From positions 1,116,001 to 1,180,000 of the forward strand of contig JAADJZ010000011.1 of assembly GCA_011032825.1 (NCBI GenBank): DNA of 64,000 nucleotides, given 5' to 3'. The first letter of the stretch is position 1; each line of letters starts with the position of its first letter. Below are positions 11,014-20,257 of this stretch, piece by piece. The translations under genes and the position numbers were made by a program. The stretch comes from Massariosphaeria phaeospora (Eukaryota; Ascomycota; Dothideomycetes; Pleosporales). Below the pieces are notes generated by a model that saw only the letters and a list, made by a program, of their open reading frames with translations, was not told where the DNA came from and did no database searches.

Positions 11014-12026
11014 GCAGAATTTCGCGACTGTACATACACAGCATATCGTCCATCTATTGGGCTTGTCGTTGGTGGAGCATGTATTACTATAGTACAATTC
11101 ACCCGTATACTCCTGGTCCCAACTCAAAGAATTATCCGGTTCAGGGTGAGCACTGCCGCAAGTCTAGGATGTCCGAGGTCGTGAGCTGGTGAGCTAAAGG
11201 CATGCGTTGTGGATCAGCCATGGCTTGATCCTGGTGCATGATAGACTTGGTTCAAGTGGGGGACTATTGTGGCACGTAACTCTAAGGCTCTGGCAGCAGC
11301 ATTGCACAATGAATAGGGTTCGCACGGCGGTGAAGTAATCGTTATATATATATATTGGCTACAACTACAACTACAATGCGCATACTGCCCCCCCCTGCAG
11401 TATGGAGACGTGCACCCCACTCGCACATCCCTGTGACAGCCTCCTAAATTCCCGGCTCCCCAAGGAACTGAATTCGCTGTCTCCACGCCTACACTGGACG
11501 AAGTCGAGTTAAAACAAAGCATGAAGAAAAAAAAGAGGGTAGGAGAGAGGGAGCGAGGGGCTTATGTAGAAAGGCGCGCGAGCTAGCGGCAGCACAGTCA
11601 GCAAAAACTAAGCGAGCCCCGACGCTCTCCCGGGAGCCCCGACGTTCTCCCGGCATCCGTAATGGGACTAGTATAGCGGGTGACGACGCAAGACCCCAGG
11701 ACTTGTTAAAAGTGACAGTCAGCAAAAGTTAAGCGAGCACGTGACGGTATACTAGTCCACTTTGAGCGCCTCACGAACGATCACCGAGGGCCGGCAATCT
11801 CGATGCCAAGCCTACGTCACCCTTGGGGAATAAACAATTCCGGGATACCCACTGCAATCGACTACGCTCTTTTGTACGCGCTCTACTCTCCGACCACCTA
11901 GTAAAGCATATACTCTATTTGCCCTACATGACATGATATCCTTCCATTGACCGTCGCTTCTCCTTCAATTGACTGCGATTGTCGACGCGACTACCGCCGG
12001 TCCTACGCCTCATCCGGAGCTTCACC
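11014..12026. other. intergenic, MDV1 3' side and NADH dehydrogenase promoter
   Basis: About 1 kb without a gene. It contains a short (TA)n run at 11343-11354, a C-run near 11391, and a compact cluster of direct and inverted repeats at 11594-11758 described separately. Confidence 0.5.
11594..11758. repeat. cluster of short direct and inverted repeats
   Basis: Three nested repeats lie within 165 bp. A 24-bp direct repeat is at 11594-11617 and 11715-11738 (22 of 24 identical). A 20-bp tandem duplication is at 11614-11633 and 11634-11653 (one mismatch). A perfect 11-bp inverted repeat, GGACTAGTATA, lies at 11665-11675 and 11748-11758. The cluster is upstream of the NADH dehydrogenase start (12027). 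Whether it is a promoter element or a decayed insertion is unknown. Confidence 0.75.
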
Positions 12027-14171
12027 ATGATACCTCGATACGCCGGATCCCTATCGCGCTTCACGAATATCTCTCCAAGCTTGCGGCTATCGAACCCGAG
12101 ACTCTCCGGAGCTCCAACACTACATTGCGCATCGCCCCGCAATGGAGGCCTATCCACCCTCTCCAAGCGCCCTCAACGGGCAGTTCCGACAACACTACGC
12201 TCGTCACGATGTAAACCGCACCGGTCGCCAATACTACGCTATGTATCTACAAAACCACTTCCGGCCCCAACATCACGGCTACTGCGACTTGCATACAGAT
12301 CTGCCGCCGCATTGGGCATCTTCGTCATGATAGGAGGCGGTCTCGTAGTTGCGTTTTTCATTTACGATGCTTCTACTTACAAGGACAGCTCCCTCGCCGA
12401 AGACGTACCGGTGTCGCATCTAGCGCTACACCCGAGAAGAGGTGGCCCGAAGAATCTTCCCATTGTGGAATACTTCGTCGACGATGACGACAGCCCCGAG
12501 AACAGAGCTATCAAGCACAAGCCTAAGCTGGTCATATTAGGAACAGGCTGGGGGAGCGTGGCGATGCTAAAACAACTACACGATGGGGACTACCACGTCA
12601 CTGTTATTTCACCTTCAAATCACTTCCTCTTCACGCCGATGCTTCCATCCGCAACAGTGGGCACACTCGAGCTGCAGTCGCTAGTAGAGCCGATCAGAAA
12701 GATTGTGCGGAGGGTCCATGGCCATTTCCTAAAAGCTGTAGCTGAAAACGTAGAGTTCTCGGAGAAACTGATCGAATGTTCAGCCATGGGACCCAAAGGA
12801 GATAAACAGAATTTCTACGTCCCGTACGACAAGCTGGTTGTCGGTGTCGGCTCTGTAACAAACCCCCACGGCGTCAAAGGTCTCGAGCACTGTCACTTCT
12901 TAAAGGACATCAGTGACGCCCGGTTGATTCGCAACGCTGTCGTTCGCAACCTCGAGAACGCTTGTCTACCAACCACCTCCGATGAAGAGAGGCGAAGACT
13001 GCTGTCATTCGTGGTCTGTGGTGGAGGGCCAACAGGTGTCGAGTTCGCGGCTGAGCTGTACGATATGCTGAACGAAGACCTCAGCGCATCGTTTCCTAAA
13101 ATCCTAAGAAACGAGATCTCAGTCCACGTAATTCAATCGCGGAGCCATATCTTGAACACATACGACGAAGCCCTTTCAGAGTACGCCGAGAAGCATTTTG
13201 CACACGATGAGGTCGACGTGGTAGTCGATGCGCGCGTGAAAGAAGTGCAGTCCGACCGGATCCTGTTCTCCCAGAAAGATGACGCTGGCAAAGTCGTCAC
13301 CAAGGAAATCCCCATGGGCTTCTGTCTCTGGTCCACCGGCGTCACGCAAACAGACTTCTGCAAGCGCATCACCGCCGCGCTCGACGGCCAGAACAACAAA
13401 CGCGCTCTTGAAACCGACACCCATCTCCGCCTCATAGGCGCCCCGTTAGGCGACGTCTACGCCCTCGGCGACTGCTCCACGGTACAAAACAACGTCAGCG
13501 ACCACATCATCAGCTTCCTGCGCACCACGGCCTGGGAGAAAGGCCAAGACCCCGAGAAACTGCACGTCTCATACGCCGACTGGCGCGGCGTAGCCAAACG
13601 CGTCAAGCAGCGCTTCCCGCAAGCCGCCAACCACCTGCGACGCCTCGACAAGCTCTTCGAGCAGTACGACAAGGACAAGAGCGGCACGCTCGACTTCGGC
13701 GAGCTTAGAGAGCTCCTCATGCAGATCGACTCGCGCCTCACGTCGCTGCCGGCCACGGCCCAGCGCGCCCACCAGCAGGGCCAGTACCTCGGCCGCAAGC
13801 TCAACAAGATCGCACAGGCCGCGCCCGGCATGCAGCTCAACCAGGTCGACTACGGCGACCTCGACGAGGCGACGTACAAGGCGTTTGAGTACCACCACTT
13901 GGGCAGCCTGGCGTATATTGGGAATGCGGCTATCTTCGATATTAATGGTTACGGATTGAGCGGCGGGTTGTTGGCTGTGTATCTGTGGCGCAGTGTGTAT
14001 TTTGCGCAGAGCGTGAGTTTTCGGACGAGGTGTTTGCTGGCTATGGATTGGAGTAAGCGCGCGCTGTTTGGGAGAGGTGAGTCGACTGTCTTTTTATATC
14101 CCTCTCGTGCATTGTTGTTTGTTTGAGGATTTATGCTGACGTGCGGGAATCTAGATATCATGAACTTCTGA
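12027..14171 (+). CDS. external alternative NADH dehydrogenase, type II, with EF-hand
   Basis: This single-polypeptide, rotenone-insensitive NADH:ubiquinone oxidoreductase acts on the mitochondrial inner membrane. Two exons (12027-14076 and 14155-14171) give 688 residues; the second exon adds only the last few residues, DIMNF. In order: a basic, Ser-rich mitochondrial presequence, a hydrophobic membrane anchor at about residues 93-113 placing the enzyme on the external face, an FAD-binding GTGWGS motif at 172-177, a second dinucleotide motif VVCGGGPTGVEFAAEL, and an inserted EF-hand near residue 548 (DKDKSGTLDFGE) with all calcium ligands present. The EF-hand marks it as the calcium-responsive NDE/NDB class. 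The first ATG in the frame with CACC context is at 12027. Confidence 0.94.
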
Positions 14172-14825
14172 GCTGCAGAGACTCCCTTATAGGACGGGTC
14201 GCGGTCTGGTGGCTACTTTTGTTTAATCCTCGTCATCCTAGAATTAATGCATTGGGTGAACTGAGCTGTAGACTTCAATCCCCTGGGCGCATGCCAGTGT
14301 CTGGTACATACTACGTACCTGCATGGTCTTGTGCTTTGTCGTTACACTATTAATGTAGGGTCGGTACTGGTGCTCTTGTTAGCATTCATTATACATTCGA
14401 GTTCTGCCTGTCCATTTACGATGCTATAGTACACGGGCTGGGTTGGGTTGGGTTGGGTCGAGTTCCAGTGTATCACATTCTGTTTTGGTTCGGCATATCA
14501 TAGACGCGCGCTGGACTCTAGAAAGAAAAGAACAGAAAACAAGAACCAGACATGACTTCGTTCATTGCAGCTATACGTTTTCCGCGTGAGGCTTTACCGC
14601 AAAACAAGTAGCGATAGATAAATTCGGGTGTCTATCCCAAAAAGCACCACTGCACTTCCTGGCCCTTCTTTCTTTCTTTCTCTTGTAGACAGACAGTACA
14701 GTACGTCATGTACTCTGGCTTAGCCTTCCTTTCCAACTACGCAGTCACCAGCCAGCCATATCAGCCGTCCAGTTACGTCGTTGACTTCGCTCGCCGCGAG
14801 CGCACTCCCGTCCCGTCCCGTCCGC
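14172..14825. other. intergenic between convergent NADH dehydrogenase and PPG1
   Basis: Both 3' UTRs lie here. A short (GGGTT)n run occurs at 14440-14458 and a CTTTCTTTCTTTC run at 14668-14681. No gene is seen. Confidence 0.5.
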
Positions 14826-16420
14826 CTAGAGGAAGTAATCAGCAGCAGGTTTCTTAGCCGGCATGCCTCTGCTATCCTGCGGCGCCGCCTCGAACACGCG
14901 ATACCGACGACCCGGCCCATCCCTCGCGCGCTGCATACTATCCCCCAGCACCGAGCTCAAGCGGCGATTCTCCGCCGTCGGGTTCCCCTCCGGCCCGACA
15001 TTCGAGCCCAGCACCCATCCGCCGCCACCGCCGCCCCTCTCGCCATTGCTCCTGCGCACAAACCCCGCATTCGAGCCGTCCTCGCCGAGCTCAAGGATAG
15101 CCGCGACGTTGCCGCAGCGATAGCAGTAGTTAGGCGCAGACCACACAGTGACGATAGTCGAGTCGAACATCTCCTTGAAGCCCTCCATGACGAGCTGGTG
15201 GGCGCGGGCGATGAGGCTGAGGTCGTTTTTGTGGTTGAAGCACTTGACGATGTCGGCGCCGAAGAGGAAGCCCGCGCCGCGCGGCGACAGGCCCCAGCCC
15301 TCGATCTCGTCGGGGTCCGACCACAGCAAGTCGCACATGGCGCCTTCGTGCGGGACTTCTTGCTTGCGGTCGAGCAGCCGGATCTTGTCGATGCTGTCGA
15401 TGAGGGGGGAGAGCCCGCCGTGCACGCAGAGGATGGCGCCCGTGTCGTTCTTGTTGGAGCCGTTGGCGGAGGAGGTGGCGCCTGTGCCGGCAGCGCCGGT
15501 GCGGGAGGGCGTGGGGGCTATGGGCGAGGACGACGCCGGGTTGGAGTTGGCCTGCGAGGCGGCGCTGGTGGACTGGGAGTCGGAGTTGCGGGCGTACCGG
15601 TACATTATCTCGCCGTTCGCGTTTAATGTCTCGATCTCGATCTCTGCGTCGCTATCGGGGAGATTGTCGATGTTGATGTTTTCTGCAATGGGTCCTTCGC
15701 TAGGCTCGAGAGTCGTTGCGGCGCCGGTTACGAGGGCGCCCAGTGCGAGATAATCGAATACTTCGCAGCAGTGTCTATGTCCAGTCAGAACAACTTCCAG
15801 AGAGTGATATCCCAGAGCAAGTGCCATACCTCCATACGTTGGCGCTGCCGTATTTCCGCAAGCATTCGTCGTAGAAGCCGTATACTGTTGTGATTTGCCG
15901 CGATTCGTGATTCCCTCGAATCAGTGTGATGCGATCTGGATATCTAACTTTAAGGCAGAGGAGTAGGAGGAACGATTCCAGACTATAGAATCCTCGATCA
16001 ACGAAATCGCCTAGTATCTGTCAGCATCGCTATACCATAATGCCCATAATGTCAAGGTTGGACCCTACCCATAAACAGATAATTGGTATCTGGCACATCG
16101 CCACCAACGCGAAACAGCTCCATAAGGTCATGAAACTGTCCGTGGATGTCACCGCATATCTAGTTGCCCCAATCAGTCCAAATTATCCTTAGATATCGCT
16201 CAAAGCCAGCCATACCGTCACCGGCGCATCCACGCCCACAACGTTGCCTTCCTCTATCAGCAGCTCGCGAGCCTTGTGACATAGTTCTCGAACTTGGTTC
16301 TCGGGTATCGGGCGACATGCGCGGAGTTGTGTGATCGCCCTGCGACACTGGTCAGCCTCTCGGACTATGGCGCGCAGCCTGGGGAGTGTACCTGTCGAGG
16401 TCGCTGCCGCCGATACTCAT
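14826..16420 (-). CDS. PPG1: PP2A-like Ser/Thr phosphatase PPG1 with a large insert
   Basis: This is a metal-dependent phosphatase of the PPP family. Five exons (16420-16392, 16339-16216, 16159-16069, 16010-15830, 15774-14826) give 457 residues, longer than the ~310-370 usual for the group. All signature motifs are present: [28 protein letters not shown] and the C-terminal [11 protein letters not shown]. The extreme C-terminus ends DYFL, the methylatable PP2A-type tail. The N-terminal [16 protein letters not shown] segment fits PPG1 best; the yeast homologue acts in glycogen metabolism and in a Far-complex phosphatase. Between ALVTG (residue ~158) and GAILCVHGG (~253) about 95 low-complexity residues are inserted, discussed as a finding. 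A second Gly-rich insert follows near the C-terminus ([13 protein letters not shown]). Confidence 0.93.
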
Positions 16421-17034
16421 ATTTGAGGCTGCAGTCTAGGCGCCCACAAGGGCAGAGGACGGGACCGATCGCAAAGAGTGTATTGTGGAGCTGACAATCC
16501 CCTCTTATAGTCTCCAAGTCCTGCTGGCAAATAACAGACGCTGTGACGAAGCCAATTCGGTCGCGGTGGCGGGGCGCGCGCGCGGAGGAGCGATGATGGG
16601 TTCGGGGGGAAGGTATTCGGCCTTCGGTCCAATGCGGAGCAGGCTAAGATGTGAAGCAGTTATGGGTATCTCGAAGTCACAAGGCGAGAAAACCGTGAGA
16701 GGAAAGAGGTCGGAGTCGCATGCACCTCGGTTTCCCGTACCGCACGTACATGCAGGGATCATCCACATCGCGCCTTGGCGTCTCTCAAGCTAGCTCTAGC
16801 TCTTGCACAACCCACACCACCACCAGACCCGTCATCCCCATCACCACATCCACGCCACGCGCCTACGGCTTCCCAGACGTCGACAGCCACTCGAGGCGCT
16901 CCAATTGCATCCGTAAGACAGCGCTGTCCTCGTCTCAACCTCCATCCGCCCATTGACACGCCGCAGACCCAGTAATGCCTCGCACGCACAACCACCCCCA
17001 GTAGCTCCCAGCCGAGCCCAACCCACCACCCACC
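16421..17034. other. divergent promoter region
   Basis: Space between the PPG1 start and a small gene on the plus strand. No conserved ORF is seen; open frames here look like noise in a GC-rich stretch. Confidence 0.4.
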
Positions 17035-17463
17035 ATGCCACCCCACCTGCACCCGCGCTCGCGCATGACGACCTCGCTCTTCACCACCACGCTCATGGTC
17101 TCCTTTCTCGTCGTCGCAACCCCGCACCTGCTGCCCTGCCCCGTCGACCCGCGCACACTCGCCGACTCGGCGGACCCGGATGCGTTGTCCGGGCAGCCGC
17201 GGCGGCGACGCAGGAGACGGGTGCCGAGAGAGGAGCCGGAGACGGAGACGGAGACGTGCAATGCCGTCATGAGCGAGGAGAGGGGCAAGCGGCGAGAGGC
17301 CGAGGACGAGTGGGTGGCGCCCAAGAGGGAGTGTCCGGTGCCGAAGCCGAGCGGGCTGATTGCGCAGGTGCTGGGGGTTAGGAAGGATGGGCAGGAGAAG
17401 GGCGAGGTTGTGAAGGAGGTGGAGCGGGCACGGTGGAAACGGGAGCCACCGGGGGAGCCATAG
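17035..17463 (+). CDS. small predicted membrane or mitochondrial protein of unknown function
   Basis: An intronless 142-residue ORF starts in good context (ACCATGC). A short basic N-terminus is followed by one hydrophobic segment, about residues 13-34 (SLFTTTLMVSFLVVATPHLL), then CPVDPR. After that the protein is highly charged, with a seven-Arg run at about 56-62. Cysteines recur as PCPVDPR, TCNAV and ECPVPKP. The end near SGLIAQVLG could be a short amphipathic helix. The paired CPV motifs and the hydrophobic N-terminus suggest a membrane-anchored protein, perhaps mitochondrial, but I do not recognise a named family. Opposite-strand ORFs across this region are shadows. Confidence 0.55.
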   Translation: MPPHLHPRSRMTTSLFTTTLMVSFLVVATPHLLPCPVDPRTLADSADPDALSGQPRRRRRRRVPREEPETETETCNAVMSEERGKRREAEDEWVAPKRECPVPKPSGLIAQVLGVRKDGQEKGEVVKEVERARWKREPPGEP

Positions 17464-17721
17464 TATCATGTGCTGGATGGAAGAGGTGGCTGCAAAACAC
17501 AGGCAGGTGTCATGGCGGGGCGCGATAACCCTGGGAACAGCATAGCATTGGGCACAACAGGGCGTATCATATCAAATGTACACAATTTACGGCACCAGAC
17601 GGACCGACAGCATTAGAATGTGATCAGGAACGCCCCGATCCAGCATTTCACGACCACACGTTACCTATCAGTTAACCAGTCACTAGACTATAACCCGTAC
17701 CGTAGCGCCAGCACTTCCATC

Positions 17722-18807
17722 TCACCGACCTCCACCCCCCCTTCCCACCTCCCCGCTCCCCAACCGCCACCAAACGCCCCCCGCCCTCACCACCCCCACC
17801 GCCGCATCTCCCCTCGCCTCATCCACCACATCCCCCAACCGCACCCCGCCCTCCCTCTCAACCTTCAAATACTGCTCTCGACACTGGGCATCCCAAAACG
17901 CGCCCGGAAGCGCTGCCCTATTATGTTGCACCGTGCGCCCCCGCGCCCCCGCGCGCGCCATCTTCCGCGCCAGCTGCCACGCTCGCGGCGTCGAGAAGTA
18001 GACGCGCACGCTGGTAACGGGCGGCTGGCTCACGTACTGCGCGCGGAAACTCGCGCTGCACGACGAGAGTAACGTCTTGTAGGCTGCGCCGCCGCGGTGG
18101 AAGGCAAGGGCGCCGGAGACGTGGCCGGTAGCGTCGATGGACAGCATCTCGGGAGCGTGGCTGTGGGCGTGCAGTTGTAGGAAGGGGCTTAGGTGCGCGA
18201 TGATGGAGGGCTGTAGCGGCTCGAGGACGGCGGTGCGCGTGGTGGGTTCGTAGTGGGCGAGGGGGTTGAGGCTGGGGTTGTGGCTGGGGTTGTGGCGGCG
18301 CTGGTGGTCGGGCTGTAGGTGCAGGGTCTTGCGGAGGAGGGGGGAGGCGTGTATGGTGTGCAGCCAGGTAAGGGAGACGCGTTGCAGGCGGAGGAGTGTG
18401 AGGGCGGGGACGTGTAATAGTATGGTGGTGAGGAGCTCCGGGATGTAGAAGATTGCGTGGGCGAGCTGGACGGGCTCTGGCTCTGGCTCCGGCTCCGACT
18501 CCGCATCTGCCTCTGCCTTCAGAGACGAGAGTACCGCGAAGGGATTGCGGTGGACAGTAGCTTGTTCCGAGCGGGGGATGTACGGGTACGGCGAGTCGGG
18601 CAGAGGCAGGTTCTCAGGCGGCAGGTGCTGTTTTAGAGTCTGGGTCCAGTGGCGCGAGATGTGGAGACAGGTTAGGAGAGAGGCGTCGGGGAGGAAAGAT
18701 ACGATGTGGATGAGGAGTGGAGGAGTCTGGAAGACGGTGTGCGAGGGGGGGTGGGCGCGTTTGGTGGTCAATGATAGTGGACGCACTGCGGCTCTGTGGG
18801 AATGCAT
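17722..18807 (-). CDS. F-box-like protein (fungal)
   Basis: An intronless 361-residue protein with two F-box-like helical segments. The first, near residues 27-65, reads FQTPPLLIHIVSFLPDASLL...ISRHWTQTL. The second, near 115-160, contains YIPELLTTILLHVPALTLL, then LQRVSLTWLHTIHASPLLRK. F-box domains bind Skp1 in SCF ubiquitin ligases; the target is unknown. The linker holds an (Glu-Pro)n stretch encoded by a GGCTCC-type repeat. The C-terminal half has the VTSVRVYFSTPRAW segment and a Gly/Arg-rich end. The gene on the other side of the 0.5-kb gap encodes a related protein with the same order of motifs. Confidence 0.72.
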   Translation of the reverse strand: MHSHRAAVRPLSLTTKRAHPPSHTVFQTPPLLIHIVSFLPDASLLTCLHISRHWTQTLKQHLPPENLPLPDSPYPYIPRSEQATVHRNPFAVLSSLKAEADAESEPEPEPEPVQLAHAIFYIPELLTTILLHVPALTLLRLQRVSLTWLHTIHASPLLRKTLHLQPDHQRRHNPSHNPSLNPLAHYEPTTRTAVLEPLQPSIIAHLSPFLQLHAHSHAPEMLSIDATGHVSGALAFHRGGAAYKTLLSSCSASFRAQYVSQPPVTSVRVYFSTPRAWQLARKMARAGARGRTVQHNRAALPGAFWDAQCREQYLKVEREGGVRLGDVVDEARGDAAVGVVRAGGVWWRLGSGEVGRGGGGR

Positions 18808-19354
18808 TGCTGATGAGGATAGATGGACTGGAGGGAGTGCTGTTAATGGTTGGGGTTGATGGGGGGTTCGAGTAGTGGGGAGATGGGTTGTCTTTGGCTT
18901 TACAAAAGCGTTTTTATATCTCGTGTGTATGCTAGGGAATGTCTAAGTAGGGCTTAGATGCAGAGGGAAAGAGGATATGGTTACCTGGATGCGTATCTCG
19001 AATTATGTGTGCTAGGGGCGTGTGGGTTGTTTGCTGTGGCTTGCTCTACGAGTTTAATTTTTGGTGTGGTTTCGCTGCGAGGGCTGGGCGAACGGGTGGA
19101 CAGTAGAGAATGTCCTACTGAAAGGTAAATGTTGCCATGCTGGTGGTAATGTACTCCATGTTTTGTCGCAGAATCCAAAATGTCGGTAGAGTGTCTAAGC
19201 AGTGCCATGCTAGATGAGATATCTGACGGGTGGATGCCTAAACAGGCGTTGACGTTGACCCCGCATTTATGCATCTCTAGCAGACGTGTGTTTCCAAGGA
19301 CGGGCAGCTGCTTCTGCCCGACAGTCAATTTCCGTTCTTCGCAATCGAATATCC
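18808..19354. other. shared upstream region of the two F-box-like genes
   Basis: Head-to-head promoter space of 547 bp. Nothing else is recognised. Confidence 0.5.
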
Positions 19355-20149
19355 ATGGCTCCTTCTTCCAGGTCCCTTTCCATTTCCAATAAAAGACAAC
19401 GTCAAGTACCCCCACGCTCAAATCCTCGCCCGCCCATTCAACCCACACGATCACCCCTCCTGATCCCAGAACTCTTAACCGAGATACTCTCCCACCTGCT
19501 GCTCCCAGACCTGCTCCCTTGCCAAGCAGTATCGCGCTACTGGAGCCTCGTAATCGGGCGCTCCCCCTCCCTTCAACGTAGCCTATTCCTGGCGCCGGAT
19601 TGGACACCGCCGGAACACATACCGCTTCCACTATGGGTCCGCCGACGCATCGCATCTCTGCCCTTGCGGACTGTAGTAGAAGAACGAACAGTACAGCTCG
19701 GACGGCGCTGGCTGCACCCGGTTCTCCTTGAAACGGCAGGTTTAGTGCTGATGAGCTCAAGTCTGGATATCATGGCGGGCGGCATCGAAGGGCATCTGCT
19801 TTTCACCACGAGTCTCCGTGATGTGCTGGCTTTCTTCGAGAGGAGCGAAAGGCAAAGTTGGCGGTGCGCGTATGCGACGCGGCCAGCGGCGAAGCAAGTT
19901 CGCATCCAGATGCAATCCTACGACGTGCGCTATGGCGAAGGCGGGTATGATAATTGCGGAATGAATTACGATAAGAAGGGTTCTGCTGTGGTAACGTTGG
20001 TGGAGGGTGTTAGGATCGCGGACGCAGTCGACGTAATGAGAAAGATGGCTAAAGTTGAGGAGATGGTACTGGAAGCTGAGAAGCGGCGAGCTGTGAGGTA
20101 CATCGTGGTCAACTTTACGTGGTATTTCGACAGCTTGGTAGGAACTTGA
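19355..20149 (+). CDS. F-box-like protein, paralogue of the divergent neighbour
   Basis: An intronless protein of 264 residues from the ATG at 19355; an in-frame ATG at 19286 would add 23 residues but the later one is followed by a typical basic N-terminus. The F-box-like motif covers about residues 33-75 (LLIPELLTEILSHLLLPDLL, AVSRYWSLVIGRSPSLQRSL). It shares with the neighbour at 17722-18807 the pattern IPELLT-IL-H, VS-W, SP-L, L-PD, and later a VR-I/V segment and a GVRIADAVDVM / GVRLGDVVDEA segment. This supports duplication and divergence. Function is presumably substrate recognition in an SCF-type complex, by inference. Confidence 0.72.
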   Translation: MAPSSRSLSISNKRQRQVPPRSNPRPPIQPTRSPLLIPELLTEILSHLLLPDLLPCQAVSRYWSLVIGRSPSLQRSLFLAPDWTPPEHIPLPLWVRRRIASLPLRTVVEERTVQLGRRWLHPVLLETAGLVLMSSSLDIMAGGIEGHLLFTTSLRDVLAFFERSERQSWRCAYATRPAAKQVRIQMQSYDVRYGEGGYDNCGMNYDKKGSAVVTLVEGVRIADAVDVMRKMAKVEEMVLEAEKRRAVRYIVVNFTWYFDSLVGT

Positions 20150-20257
20150 GTCGCAGTGAAATCGGTATTTGGTATAGTGGAACGAGACGTCTCCCGGCTC
20201 AGGCAAGCTGGAGACAGAAGTTTTGAAGCTGAACCGTTCAGTATAGCGGTTCGTATA

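Noticed and set aside
14436..14460. (GGGTT)n run, telomere-like at first sight
   Set aside because: Only about four units, not the TTAGGG repeat usual in filamentous fungi, and placed between housekeeping genes.
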